Assembly: GCF_021532315.1 (NCBI RefSeq)
Contig: NZ_JAKGAO010000008.1
Location: 1 to 47,795 of the forward strand
DNA length: 47,795 bases
DNA from: Paenibacillus tarimensis
GTDB taxonomy: Bacteria; Bacillota; Bacilli; Paenibacillales; Paenibacillaceae
Direction: 5' to 3'
The position numbers and the translations under genes were made by a program. This document shows, in pieces, positions 7,901-15,412 of this stretch (positions within the stretch are counted from its first letter, which is position 1; each line of letters starts with the position of its first letter). A model generated the notes under the pieces. That model saw only the letters and a program-made list of their open reading frames with translations, was not told the origin of the DNA and did no database searches.

Positions 7901-8041
7901 TTAGGGCATGGAAATATGCTGCTCTTCATCCGGCTGCGGTTTGGTGCGGTAGAAGAACCAGCAGTCGTTCAGCAGCCGGATTTGCCGCTGGTCCTTCTTT
8001 TGAAATGCGCGCATCAATTGATTGCAAAGCCATTGCGGCAT
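7901..8041 (-). CDS. cmpA: CmpA-like cortex morphogenetic peptide (46 aa)
   Basis: Start ATG 8041 has a strong GGAGGAGG 9 nt upstream; the longer frame up to 8146 is not supported. The 46-aa peptide begins MPQWLCNQLMRAF and contains QIRLLNDCWFFYRTK. This matches the pattern I know for B. subtilis CmpA, a 37-aa peptide that starts MPSWL, has an RAF/KAF segment and ends with an LLNQCW.FYRKK-like motif. CmpA acts in the mother cell during sporulation as a ClpXP adaptor that links removal of misassembled SpoIVA coat base to cortex formation. The nine extra C-terminal residues (PDEEQHISM region) are unlike the short relative. Annotation pipelines often miss genes this short. Confidence 0.75.
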   Translation of the reverse strand: MPQWLCNQLMRAFQKKDQRQIRLLNDCWFFYRTKPQPDEEQHISMP

Positions 8042-8234
8042 AACGATCGTCCTCCTCCGGTATCCTGATGTATTATAAGCATATGGAAGTAGGCGATTGG
8101 CCGTGCAGGTCCCGTGCAACCTTACGATTACGGAACGGTTAGCCAACTATGTATGCTTACAGTAATATCAGCAAATTCTGGTTCTTTTTGCATGAAATCA
8201 CTCTATGCCACATTGTTAACCGTTCGGTGGACGA

Positions 8235-8588
8235 TTAAAACTCCAATTCTTCCTCATACCACTGCTCAAGCTGGGCCTGCAGGGCACGGATTTCCGTAAG
8301 CAGTGAGATGAGAGGGTAGGACTTCTCCTCTATGCCGGCAAACTGTTTTTCCAGCTCGTTCATGTAATCAAGACCGCTAGTTACCGGGAGTGATTTGTTA
8401 TGCAGCTCAAGCTCTGCACATTCTGCTACGGCATAGGGAAGGGCGGGCACGTTATTGGCCGTCAGCTTGTCCAGCTCTTTGTGGAGCCGCAAGTTTAATG
8501 CACTCAGCTGGTAAGCGTGGGAGGCCGGCATTTCGACGAACGACAGACCGGAATCCGAATGCATGATGATGTATCTCATAGTAGGCAT
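8235..8588 (-). CDS. Hypothetical protein (117 aa), coiled-coil tendency
   Basis: Start ATG 8588; an in-frame stop lies three codons upstream on the minus strand, so it cannot be longer. A GGGGAG is present but 13 nt away, so MRYIIM at 8579 is possible only with a poorer spacing. The protein is acidic and largely helical, with leucine-rich stretches in its first and last thirds (LSALNLRLHKELDKL and LLTEIRALQAQLEQWYEEELEF). No enzyme motif, signal peptide or membrane segment. Function unknown. The 5' ends of this gene and of sprT are divergent, separated by about 160 bp. Confidence 0.55.
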   Translation of the reverse strand: MPTMRYIIMHSDSGLSFVEMPASHAYQLSALNLRLHKELDKLTANNVPALPYAVAECAELELHNKSLPVTSGLDYMNELEKQFAGIEEKSYPLISLLTEIRALQAQLEQWYEEELEF

Positions 8589-8640
8589 ATTGACTTATGA
8601 GCTCCCCTCTGTATGTATGAAATTCGGACATGAAACCTAC

Positions 8641-8670
8641 TTGACAGTTTAGCTTATGAACCCTTATAAA
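8641..8670 (+). promoter_or_regulatory. Sigma-A promoter upstream of sprT
   Basis: TTGACA (8641-8646), 18-bp spacer, TATAAA (8665-8670), close to consensus. Confidence 0.75.
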
Positions 8671-8710
8671 TTCAAGTATCAACAGAATGAACTACAGGAG
8701 GAACAGACCG

Positions 8711-8749
8711 TTGAATGAACCGGTTTACAGAAGGGAATACCTAAGATGA
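8711..8749 (+). other. Possible 12-codon leader ORF overlapping the sprT start
   Basis: TTG 8711 has the best ribosome binding site in this leader (AGGAGG at 8696-8701, 9 nt away). It would encode a 12-residue peptide (LNEPVYRREYLR) ending in TGA 8747-8749, which overlaps the ATG of sprT at 8746 in an ATGA arrangement. SprT's own upstream AAGGG is weaker. The leader could couple translation of sprT. Confidence 0.4.
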
Positions 8750-9228
8750 TGACGGACGATCACTTGCAGGCATGGGTGGAGAAAATATCGCTCGACAGCT
8801 TTGGCATACCATTCCGTCACCGTGCAACGTTTAACCGGCGGCTAAAGGCAACCGGAGGCCGATATTTCATGAAGTCGCATAATATCGAGATCAGTCCGCA
8901 TCAGCTGGAAAATTACGGGATAGAAGAGACTGAGAAAATTATCAAGCATGAGCTCTGTCATTATCATCTCCATCTGCTCGGCAGAGGATACCGCCACAGG
9001 GATTCCGATTTTAAGCTGCTGCTGGAGAAGGTGGGGGGAAGCCGCTACTGCAAGTCACTTCCTGAGCGGCTTCAGCGCAAGCCGGCCCCCTACAAATATA
9101 TGCTCAAATGCACCGGCTGCGGCATGGAATATATGCGAAGAAGGCGCATGAATCCAAGCAAATACAGGTGCGGGAAATGTGCCGGGAAATTAATTTTAAA
9201 AGGGCTTGACTCCAAAAAAGAAACGTGA
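8746..9228 (+). CDS. SprT-family zinc metalloprotease-like protein
   Basis: A 160-aa protein with the SprT HExxH motif H68-E-L-C-H72 in an otherwise typical IKHELCHYHLHLLGRGYRH block, and a C-terminal zinc ribbon formed by C122-x2-C125 and C142-x2-C145. B. subtilis YdcK is the close family model. SprT-like proteins share the fold of the DNA-protein crosslink protease SPRTN; a bacterial role is not well defined. The start is ATG 8746 (or 8749). The 3' end overlaps the promoter of the following tRNA operon (9206-9234). Confidence 0.92.
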   Translation: MMTDDHLQAWVEKISLDSFGIPFRHRATFNRRLKATGGRYFMKSHNIEISPHQLENYGIEETEKIIKHELCHYHLHLLGRGYRHRDSDFKLLLEKVGGSRYCKSLPERLQRKPAPYKYMLKCTGCGMEYMRRRRMNPSKYRCGKCAGKLILKGLDSKKET

Positions 9229-9234
9229 TAAATT
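9206..9234 (+). promoter_or_regulatory. Promoter of tRNA-Asn/tRNA-Ser cluster, embedded in the sprT 3' end
   Basis: TTGACT (9206-9211), 17-bp spacer, TAAATT (9229-9234). The -35 and spacer are coding sequence of sprT. Confidence 0.65.
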
Positions 9235-9271
9235 ATTACTTGTCACTTCGACGAAACAAGTTATTTAACGT

Positions 9272-9347
9272 TCCCTGATAGCTCAGTTGGTAGAGCACTC
9301 GACTGTTAATCGAGTTGTCACAGGTTCGAGTCCTGTTCGGGGAGCCA
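9272..9347 (+). tRNA. tRNA-Asn (GTT)
   Basis: A 76-nt cloverleaf: acceptor TCCCTGA pairs with TCGGGGA, D-loop AGCTCAGTTGGTAGAGC, anticodon GTT in the loop CTGTTAA, T-arm CAGGTTCGAGTCCTG, and an encoded CCA (9345-9347). Confidence 0.97.
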
Positions 9348-9352
9348 TTCAT

Positions 9353-9443
9353 GGAGAGATACCCAAGTGGCTCAAGGGGACCCTCTGCTAAGGGGTTAGA
9401 CTGCGCAAGTGGTGCGAGGGTTCGAATCCCTCTCTCTCCGCCA
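9353..9443 (+). tRNA. tRNA-Ser (GCT)
   Basis: A 91-nt class II tRNA: acceptor GGAGAGA pairs with TCTCTCC, anticodon GCT in CTGCTAA, a long variable arm, T-arm with GGTTCGAATCC, and encoded CCA (9441-9443). It starts 5 nt after tRNA-Asn and shares its promoter. Confidence 0.97.
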
Positions 9444-9460
9444 TAGTTTAGTAAGGCACG

Positions 9461-9489
9461 AGAAGGGCCGATTGAAACGGTCTTTTTTA
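9461..9489 (+). terminator. Terminator of the Asn-Ser tRNA cluster
   Basis: GGCCG (9466-9470) pairs with CGGTC (9478-9482) and runs into a T6 tract. Confidence 0.75.
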
Positions 9490-9555
9490 TTTGCCTGATT
9501 CACCTTGTTTTCGACAGAAAGCGACAAGGTAAGCGGACATCAGAAAAAAAAGTTG

Positions 9556-9584
9556 TTGCAATCATCTAGCGGATCTGATACAAT
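9556..9584 (+). promoter_or_regulatory. Promoter of tRNA-Glu/Lys/Leu cluster
   Basis: TTGCAA (9556-9561), 17-bp spacer, TACAAT (9579-9584), about 45 bp before tRNA-Glu. Confidence 0.75.
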
Positions 9585-9629
9585 AGTTTCTGTTGTCACG
9601 CTAAACTGCTTCAAGTAAGCAAGACATGT

Positions 9630-9704
9630 GGCCCGTTGGTCAAGGGGTTAAGACACCTCCCTTTCACGGAGGTAACAGGGGTTCGAATCCCCTACGGGTC
9701 ACCA
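9630..9704 (+). tRNA. tRNA-Glu (TTC)
   Basis: 75 nt; acceptor GGCCCGT pairs with ACGGGTC, anticodon TTC in CTTTCAC, T-arm AGGGGTTCGAATCCCCT, CCA encoded at 9702-9704. Confidence 0.97.
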
Positions 9705-9721
9705 CCTTCATTATTAAGCAA

Positions 9722-9797
9722 GAGCCATTAGCTCAGTTGGTAGAGCACCTGACTTTTAATCAGGGTGTCGAAGGTTCGAGTCCTTCATGGCTCACCA
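9722..9797 (+). tRNA. tRNA-Lys (TTT)
   Basis: 76 nt; acceptor GAGCCAT pairs with ATGGCTC, anticodon TTT in CTTTTAA, T-arm AAGGTTCGAGTCCTT, CCA encoded at 9795-9797. Lys(UUU) and Glu(UUC) are substrates of the mnm5s2U34 pathway; its likely enzymes MnmL/MnmM are encoded at 45.6-47.1 kb. Confidence 0.97.
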
Positions 9798-9854
9798 CTG
9801 TTTCACTCCTCAGAAACAGCGGAATAGATTAGTAATGAGCAAATAACTACACGT

Positions 9855-9940
9855 GCGGTAGTGGTGGAATGGCAGACACGCTATCTTGAGGGGGTAGTGG
9901 GCGTATGCCCGTGGAGGTTCGAGTCCTCTCTACCGCACCA
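9855..9940 (+). tRNA. tRNA-Leu (GAG)
   Basis: 86-nt class II tRNA; acceptor GCGGTAG pairs with CTACCGC, anticodon stem CTATC/GGTAG with loop TTGAGGG (anticodon GAG), long variable arm, CCA at 9938-9940. Confidence 0.96.
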
Positions 9941-9953
9941 TACATAACAAACC

Positions 9954-9981
9954 AACCCTATGCGATGCATAGGGTTTTCTT
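9954..9981 (+). terminator. Terminator of the Glu-Lys-Leu tRNA cluster
   Basis: A 10-bp perfect stem AACCCTATGC/GCATAGGGTT with a 3-nt loop, followed by TTCTT. Confidence 0.85.
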
Positions 9982-10010
9982 ATGTTCAATAACCTCGTCT
10001 GGCCTCGAAG

Positions 10011-10163
10011 ATGCAGTATCCGGTCTGGTTCATGAATACCCTGAAGGTGGTACTCGTGGCCTTGTCGGTTACGATGCTGTTTATTTTCCAGCAGCGCTTC
10101 CTCGTCGACGGATTAAGGGCGGGGCAACCAAGGAATAGGAATGACGGGATTAATACTAGTTAA
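10011..10163 (+). pseudogene. Possible remnant: C-terminal tail of an ABC sugar permease
   Basis: A 50-codon open frame (ATG 10011 to TAA 10161-10163) without a ribosome binding site reads NTLKVVLVALSVTMLFIF, then QQRFLVDGLRAGQ. The pattern hydrophobic helix, Q-R-(Y/F)-(F/L)-V, x-G-(L/I)-x-x-G matches the last helix and tail of binding-protein-dependent carbohydrate permeases (compare LQRYIFAGVTNGAVK at the end of the intact permease at 33697-34527). An in-frame stop (TAA at 9990-9992) closes the frame upstream and no other permease sequence is visible. The surrounding stretch 9982-10277 holds nothing else I recognise. A chance resemblance cannot be excluded. Confidence 0.35.
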
Positions 10164-10277
10164 GAGGGGGCTTATTCTGGTGCGCCAGGTGCTGGATTCG
10201 GGACTCGCTATGCCGAACCAGAAAGCCGCTCCGCTTGTTTATTTTGCATAATATTAAGGAATATTTCACCTTCTCTA

Positions 10278-10304
10278 TAAAAAGGGCAGCACTTAACCCG
10301 ATAT
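10278..10304 (+). promoter_or_regulatory. Sigma-D (motility) type promoter of the chemoreceptor gene
   Basis: TAAA (10278-10281), 15-bp spacer, CCCGATAT (10297-10304), against the sigma-D consensus TAAA-N15-GCCGATAA (4/4 and 6/8 matches). It is about 50 bp before the MCP start codon. Confidence 0.7.
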
Positions 10305-10354
10305 ACAGTTATGTTGTCAAATGACGAATAATGTCGAATTAAGGGGCGTGCTGT

Positions 10355-11983
10355 ATGAGTATTCGGGTTAAAACGTTTTTGGCATTTGGTATTTTGATTC
10401 TGTTGGTGGCGGGAAGTTATGCTTATCAAATTAACTCCTCAATCACGCAGGAGAAGCGGCTGCATGAAATTAATGAACGTACGCTGGAGTCGTCAGTGCT
10501 GGCCCAAGGATTGAAGCAGGCCGTGACCGAGATGCAGATGCAGGGGGTTTTAATGTGGGCGGAATTTGTCGACCCGGAAACTGCAGGAGCTGAACTGGCA
10601 AGATTGGACGACATGTTCGTGGAGATGCTTGGGAAATACGAGTCGCTGAACCCGAATGCTGCTGCGGAAGTGCAGGAGATCCGGGACAACTATACGGCTT
10701 ATACCACGATGACGGAGCAATCGGATGTTGGTTCAATTGTTGGGAAAATCAACAAGTCACTTGAAGATCTTCGCACGAGCAACTTAGAAAAGATCGAAGA
10801 CTCGCTCCAACTGTCTATGGATGAGACCGAAGCGGCTAACGGGCGGCTCGGATTGTTCCAGCTCGCTATTCTGTTTGCCTGTGTGGCAGCAGCTGTACTG
10901 CTGACCCAATCCATCATTACACCGGTCAAGAGGCTGATCGCTGCATCGACAACCATTGCAGGAGGCGACCTCAGCAATCCGGTTAATGTAAAAGCCAAGG
11001 GTGAGATCGGCAGGCTGGGCGCGAACTTTGAGACGATGCGCGCTAGTCTCGCTGCCTTCATTAAGGCGTCCCAGGTGACAACAGACCATGTGGCCGAATC
11101 TTCCCAAATACTGTCCCGTCATGCGAATGGGGCAGCCGAATCCATATCACAATCAGGTGAGATCATTCGTTCAATTGAAGGCGGCTCATCAACCCAGATG
11201 CGCAGCCTGGAGGAAACCTCAATTGCAATGGAAGAGATGACAGTTGGCGTTATGCGTATTTCAGAGACAACAAGTGTTGTAGCCGAGCTGTCAGCAACAA
11301 CCGAGGAGCAGGCTCAGCAGGGCAACCAGCTGCTCAGCGAAGCTGTCCGCCAGATGGATACTATTAATGATTCCGTGACTCAATTCGCCGATACTGTGGG
11401 CAAGCTGGACGAGCATTCCAAGACAATCAATCAGATTGTGGAAGTTATTAAATCAATCTCCTCGCAGACTAATCTGCTGTCGCTCAATGCGGGCATTGAG
11501 GCAGCAAGAGCAGGCGATCACGGAAAAGGCTTCGCTGTTGTAGCCAATGAAATCCGTAAGCTTGCCGAACAGACAAGTATATCTTCCGAGCATATCTATG
11601 AAATTATTCAAATGATTCAGAAGGATACCCAGCAAGCCGTATCCGCATTGGAACAGAGTCAGACTGAAGTAGAACGCGGACGCAGGTCCATTCAGACGGC
11701 AGGCGAAGCATTCGGACGTATTACAAGTGCTACTTCCGACATCTCCATGCAAACCCAGGACATCTCGGCTGCTGCTGAAGAGACCTCTGCCGGTTTCCAG
11801 CAAATGAGCGCTTCGGTCAATGAACTGAACGCAATTGCCAAGCGTGCCAACGAGCAGAGCACAATTATGGTTTCGGGCTATGAAGCCCAGCGTGAGGCGG
11901 TTGTACAAATTGCAAGTTCCACGGAATCGCTGAATCAATCGGCTGAAGAACTACAGGAACAGATTAAGAAATTTAAAGTATAG
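10355..11983 (+). CDS. Methyl-accepting chemotaxis protein
   Basis: A 542-aa transmembrane chemoreceptor: TM1 about residues 7-24, an external four-helix-bundle-like sensor (~30-160), TM2 ~168-187, HAMP ~188-240, and the cytoplasmic signalling domain. The hairpin tip (~363-410) has the conserved [35 protein letters not shown] pattern, with Ser and Gly in place of the usual two Ala (NLLSLNAG), a small deviation. No C-terminal CheR-binding pentapeptide is seen. The ligand is unknown. The ribosome binding site AAGGGG precedes ATG 10355, and a sigma-D-like promoter fits control with motility genes. A strong hairpin follows (12015-12054). Confidence 0.95.
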   Translation: MSIRVKTFLAFGILILLVAGSYAYQINSSITQEKRLHEINERTLESSVLAQGLKQAVTEMQMQGVLMWAEFVDPETAGAELARLDDMFVEMLGKYESLNPNAAAEVQEIRDNYTAYTTMTEQSDVGSIVGKINKSLEDLRTSNLEKIEDSLQLSMDETEAANGRLGLFQLAILFACVAAAVLLTQSIITPVKRLIAASTTIAGGDLSNPVNVKAKGEIGRLGANFETMRASLAAFIKASQVTTDHVAESSQILSRHANGAAESISQSGEIIRSIEGGSSTQMRSLEETSIAMEEMTVGVMRISETTSVVAELSATTEEQAQQGNQLLSEAVRQMDTINDSVTQFADTVGKLDEHSKTINQIVEVIKSISSQTNLLSLNAGIEAARAGDHGKGFAVVANEIRKLAEQTSISSEHIYEIIQMIQKDTQQAVSALEQSQTEVERGRRSIQTAGEAFGRITSATSDISMQTQDISAAAEETSAGFQQMSASVNELNAIAKRANEQSTIMVSGYEAQREAVVQIASSTESLNQSAEELQEQIKKFKV

Positions 11984-12014
11984 TTGAAGCGACTGCTTGC
12001 ACTCAGCAACTAAT

Positions 12015-12054
12015 AAGAACCGCCCGCGGCCTCATCTGGCAACGGGCGGTTCTT
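12015..12054 (+). terminator. Terminator after the MCP gene
   Basis: A perfect 12-bp stem AAGAACCGCCCG/CGGGCGGTTCTT (12015-12026 with 12043-12054); the T-tract is short. Confidence 0.75.
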
Positions 12055-12190
12055 AATGCTGTATGCTCGGCCGATAAGGAAGCTGTGATTCACCAAGCGG
12101 GGCAAATCTGCTATGATAGTAGTTTCTATATAGATACTCAAGAGCATGCACCGGCGAGTAAAGACCGGCATTGAAAGGAACCTTTAGTAT

Positions 12191-13582
12191 ATGAACGAAA
12201 CCTATACCTTGCCCCAGAAAATAAAGCAGATGCTCATCATACTGATCCCGCTGCTTATTACGCAGCTTGCCATGTTCGCCATGAGCTTCCTGGACACGGC
12301 CATGTCCGGTCAGGTCAGCCCAGATGATCTGGCGGGAATCGCCATCGGAGCAAGCCTCTGGTCGCCTGTCCAGATGGGGATAACAGGCATTCTGATGGCC
12401 GTGACGCCGATAGCAGCCCAGCTGATTGGTGCACACCGGAAGAAGGAAGTGATGCCTACCGTTGTCCAGAGCATTTTCCTCGCTCTGCTCATGTCCGTAC
12501 TAGTTATTACGGCGGGTATGATTGCGCTGGCACCTGTACTGAATGCGATGCCGCTCGAACTGGAAGTCAGGACGATTGCCTGGGGGTATCTGACCATGAT
12601 CGCGCTCGGGATCCCGCCGCTATTTGTTTACAATGTGCTTCGCTGCTTCATTGACGCGCTTGGCCAGACGAGAGTTACGATGATTATTACCCTGCTGTCT
12701 CTTCCTATTAATGGCGTGTTCAACTACCTATTCATCTTCGGCAAGCTCGGCTTCCCGGCTATGGGTGGTGTAGGGGCTGGTATCGCGACCTCGATTACGT
12801 ACTGGATTCTGCTTGGGCTGGCTGTCAGCTTCATCCGACGCAGCGACCAGATGACGGTCTACAGGCTGACAGCGGGCAAGCTCCAGGTACGGTTCAGGGA
12901 CTGGAAGGAGCTGCTGCGGATCGGGGTGCCGATTGGCATGGCGATTTTTATAGAGAGCAGTATATTTGCGGTGGTCACGCTGTTCATGAGCGCCTATGAC
13001 ACGATTACGATAGCAGCGCATCAGGCGGCCATTAACTTTGCTTCGTTCCTGTATATGATCCCGATGAGCATTTCCTACTCGCTGGCGATTCTGGTTGGCT
13101 TCGAGGTGGGAGCCGGACGGACACGGGATGCTAGACAGTATAGTTTTCTCGGGATCGGCATGGGGCTTGGCATGGCTCTGATCTTCTCCGTGCTGCTTCT
13201 CAGCTATAATACCGAGCTCGCTGCTATTTATACACGGGATGCAGCTGTATTGGAGATGACAGCACACTTTCTGATCTATGCAATCTTCTTTCAGCTGTCT
13301 GATGCGGTAGCTGCTCCGATTCAAGGGGCTCTGCGGGGCTACAAGGATGTCAATGTGACCTTCCTGCTGGCTCTTATCTCGTATTGGCTGATTGGACTCC
13401 CCCTTGGCATCGCCCTCGCGCGACTGACGGATCTGGGTGCGTTCGGATATTGGGTGGGCCTTATCACAGGTCTTGCCGCAGGGGCGGTCGGATTGTTCAG
13501 CCGGCTGTTGTATCTCCAGTCCAAGCCCGCAAGGCTTGTCTCAGAGGCCGAACAGAGCGCTTTGCCTGCACCTGATAGGTGA
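12191..13582 (+). CDS. MATE-family multidrug efflux transporter
   Basis: A 463-aa protein with about 12 membrane helices, normal for MATE. N-terminal landmarks are IPLLITQLAMFAMSFLDTAMSG (first helix with the D/T/x-M-x-G family motif), followed by MAVTPIAAQLIGA in the second helix; the repeat half contains the matching GVPIGMAIFIESSIF and GFEVGAGR motifs. MATE proteins export cationic drugs or metabolites against Na+ or H+. Start ATG 12191 follows AAAGGA. Monocistronic, with a terminator at 13592-13636. The next stretch on the same strand is a gltD pseudogene. Confidence 0.93.
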   Translation: MNETYTLPQKIKQMLIILIPLLITQLAMFAMSFLDTAMSGQVSPDDLAGIAIGASLWSPVQMGITGILMAVTPIAAQLIGAHRKKEVMPTVVQSIFLALLMSVLVITAGMIALAPVLNAMPLELEVRTIAWGYLTMIALGIPPLFVYNVLRCFIDALGQTRVTMIITLLSLPINGVFNYLFIFGKLGFPAMGGVGAGIATSITYWILLGLAVSFIRRSDQMTVYRLTAGKLQVRFRDWKELLRIGVPIGMAIFIESSIFAVVTLFMSAYDTITIAAHQAAINFASFLYMIPMSISYSLAILVGFEVGAGRTRDARQYSFLGIGMGLGMALIFSVLLLSYNTELAAIYTRDAAVLEMTAHFLIYAIFFQLSDAVAAPIQGALRGYKDVNVTFLLALISYWLIGLPLGIALARLTDLGAFGYWVGLITGLAAGAVGLFSRLLYLQSKPARLVSEAEQSALPAPDR

Positions 13583-13591
13583 TTTATCCGT

Positions 13592-13636
13592 GCCCCGCAT
13601 GCGGCTTCTTAAGCCGTCTGACGGGGCTTATTTATC
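13592..13636 (+). terminator. Terminator after the MATE gene
   Basis: Nested hairpin: outer GCCCCG (13592-13597)/CGGGGC (13622-13627), inner CGGCTT/AAGCCG, followed by TTATTTAT. Confidence 0.8.
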
Positions 13637-13649
13637 TTCCTCACTAAGT

Positions 13650-14403
13650 AGTGAAAAATTACACTACCTATACTGCGTGAACCGCTTGAGCGTATTGCCC
13701 ACTGGAGGAGTTAACGGGCTGTCCTTAGCGCGGATAAGCTGCCAGCGCAGGGGACCTGCTGCATGGACTGCGGCAAGCCTTACTGTCATACCGGGAGCAT
13801 CCTGTCCGGCTTGGCTTCAAGCTGCCCGGTAAGGCTACTGTGGAACGAGGGTTCGCTGAGGGGTGGATTGTCCCTGAGCCTCCGGAGAAACGTACCGGGT
13901 ACCGTGTGGCGGTTGGCGGCTCAGGATCGGCGGGACTGGCCTGCGCTGCCCAGCTGCACAAGGCAGGACACCTTGTAATGGTCTATGAGCGAGCGGAACG
14001 TATTGGCGGGCTTCTGATGTACGGCATCCCCAACATGAAGCTGGATAAGTAGGTCGCACAGCTCAGTGTGGATTTGCTCTCGGCGGAGGGCGTAATGTTC
14101 CGGACAGGCGTTGAATCGGCAAGCATATCGCTGCTGAACAGCTTCGCGAAGATTATGATGCGGTTGTGTTATGTGCTGGTGCCCCCAAGGCCCGCGAGCT
14201 GCCAATTGAAGGTCGTGAGCTAGCCGGTGTCCACCAGGCGATGGACTTTCTAACACAGAATACGAAGAGCGAATATGAAGGGTGTCTTCGCTGCCGGGGA
14301 TATGCGACGCGGCCGGAGTCTTGTGGCCTGGGCGTTCAATGAAGGCTGCTAGGCAGCACAAGAGGTCGACCGGTATCTGACCGGCTCATTAAGGCTGCCA
14401 TAA
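13650..14403 (+). pseudogene. gltD: Decayed glutamate synthase small subunit (gltD)
   Basis: Pieces of GltD appear in order but broken. From ~13650: LPILREPLERIAHWR, an in-frame TAA, then [23 protein letters not shown] (cited by landmarks MDCG and CHTG of the N-terminal cluster-binding domain). After CPV at ~13830 about 60 codons are missing and the frame shifts to [18 protein letters not shown] and the FAD-binding [18 protein letters not shown] (a Val of VVGSG is lost), up to [10 protein letters not shown] and a TAG at 14050-14052. Then [18 protein letters not shown] in another frame, a large deletion removing the NADPH site, and finally [18 protein letters not shown], a TAG, and AAQEVDRYLTG. 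An intact GltD has ~490 aa. Frameshifts, at least three stops and two deletions make it non-functional. No gltB is adjacent. Confidence 0.9.
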
Positions 14404-14419
14404 CCGGAGCCAGCTTTTT

Positions 14420-14731
14420 TTAACCCTTTGCCCTGCCCCAGCAATAGACCTCAAGCTCACGGATGCGCTGCATGATCTCCTCGAGATCCGCTTCAGGGGC
14501 TTTAGGAGGACGAACCACAGCATTCTGCCGGGCCTGATAAAGCTGCTTCTGCAGCAGGTTGATAATGGCTTCAAAGGCTTCATAGTCTTTAATAATCTGG
14601 TCCAGATAATTGTCAACCTCGGCGGCGTCATAGCCTCTGAACACAGTGGGAAAGTCCTTCTCGTGGATCTCGAGTGCATTCAGCTTAATTCCAAACTCTT
14701 TTGGCGTCTTTATTTTTATATCACCGTTCAT
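14420..14731 (-). CDS. gpsB: GpsB-like DivIVA-domain cell division protein
   Basis: A 103-aa protein; ATG 14731 follows AAGGAGG. It carries the DivIVA/GpsB N-terminal domain (LNALEIHEKDFPTVFRGYD, then EVDNYLDQIIKDYE at ~38-51), a central coiled coil with a Pro-rich spacer (VVRPPKAPEAD), and a C-terminal trimerisation helix (IMQRIRELEVYCWG) matching B. subtilis GpsB (98 aa, ending LKRLSNLEKHVFG). GpsB shuttles penicillin-binding proteins such as PBP1 between septum and side wall. The length and short C-terminal domain favour GpsB over DivIVA itself. Confidence 0.9.
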   Translation of the reverse strand: MNGDIKIKTPKEFGIKLNALEIHEKDFPTVFRGYDAAEVDNYLDQIIKDYEAFEAIINLLQKQLYQARQNAVVRPPKAPEADLEEIMQRIRELEVYCWGRAKG

Positions 14732-14817
14732 GTAAGATAACCTCCTTCTTTATAATGGATATACGAATGTACAGGGCGTCCGGATTCGAGATTGCCGCTG
14801 ATAGGGTAAGCCTGTGA

Positions 14818-14864
14818 CAAAAGCTCCCGTGTCCATCGCATTAGCGGGGATACGGGAGCTTTTG
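14818..14864 (-). terminator. Terminator of the leftward 14900-15841 genes
   Basis: CAAAAGCTCCCGTGTCC (14818-14834) pairs with GGGGATACGGGAGCTTTTG (14846-14864). On the minus strand the stem ends in GCTTTTG, a T-rich tail inside the stem. Confidence 0.75.
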
Positions 14865-14899
14865 GTGCAGGTCATGTTGGTACCGGATCCAGCTTGCGC

Positions 14900-15385
14900 T
14901 TATGCAGGGGAAAATCCTTCTTCCTGCAAATACTCGAGCGCTTCCTCGTGGGTTTCAAAGGCGGACTCCAGGCTAAGCCCGGCATAAACATACCAGAGAT
15001 CATCTTCGAATCTAAGCGTGAGCTTCTGCCCGTCCGAGCTTGTCCACTCCGATTCCTTAGCAGGCTTGCTGCGCTTGCGTGAAGCCGCTGGTGCTGCAGG
15101 CTCGTCCCGCTCGGAGAGGGATCGGATAGATTTCTCCACGAGCGTTCGGATTTCTTCCTCGTTCATATCACGAATACTGCAAAAACCCTTGTCATCTGTC
15201 TCATATCCTGTGAGCAGTCCGGCATAAACATATCCGTTGCCATTCGGATGAAGGTGATAGACAACATTTTTCTTGTCATACATGCTCTCTTCATACTGGT
15301 AATTGACCCGTCCAAGCGAGACATCCTTCCTCTGGAGCTCCTGGAACGATTCCATGATGGCAAGCTTCTGTTCGAATGTTAGCAT
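14900..15385 (-). CDS. Conserved hypothetical protein (161 aa)
   Basis: The start is set at ATG 15385 (MLTFEQKLAIMESF), with GGAGG 5 nt upstream. The N-terminal half (~1-85) is a compact mixed domain with GRVNYQYEESMYDKKNVVYHLHPNGNGYVYAG and a following acidic helix; the segment 90-115 is Ala/Lys/Ser-rich and looks like a flexible linker; the C-terminal ~45 residues (DGQKLTLRFEDDLWYVYAG..LESAFETHEEALEYLQEEGF) form a second small domain with a repeat-like YVYAG motif. The YVYAG motif therefore occurs twice. Proteins like this are widespread in Paenibacillus without known function. It lies 27 bp downstream of the GNAT gene and ends at a terminator. Confidence 0.7.
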   Translation of the reverse strand: MLTFEQKLAIMESFQELQRKDVSLGRVNYQYEESMYDKKNVVYHLHPNGNGYVYAGLLTGYETDDKGFCSIRDMNEEEIRTLVEKSIRSLSERDEPAAPAASRKRSKPAKESEWTSSDGQKLTLRFEDDLWYVYAGLSLESAFETHEEALEYLQEEGFSPA

Positions 15386-15412
15386 AGATGCCTCCATATA
15401 ATCTGCCGGCGT

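Noticed and set aside
8133-8225. 9-bp inverted repeat GAACGGTTA/TAACCGTTC flanking ~75 bp, possible MITE
   Set aside because: Only two arms, no target-site duplication and no second copy seen in the window; too short to call a mobile element.
9626-10138. Open frames running through the tRNA genes
   Set aside because: They are translations of tRNA sequence.
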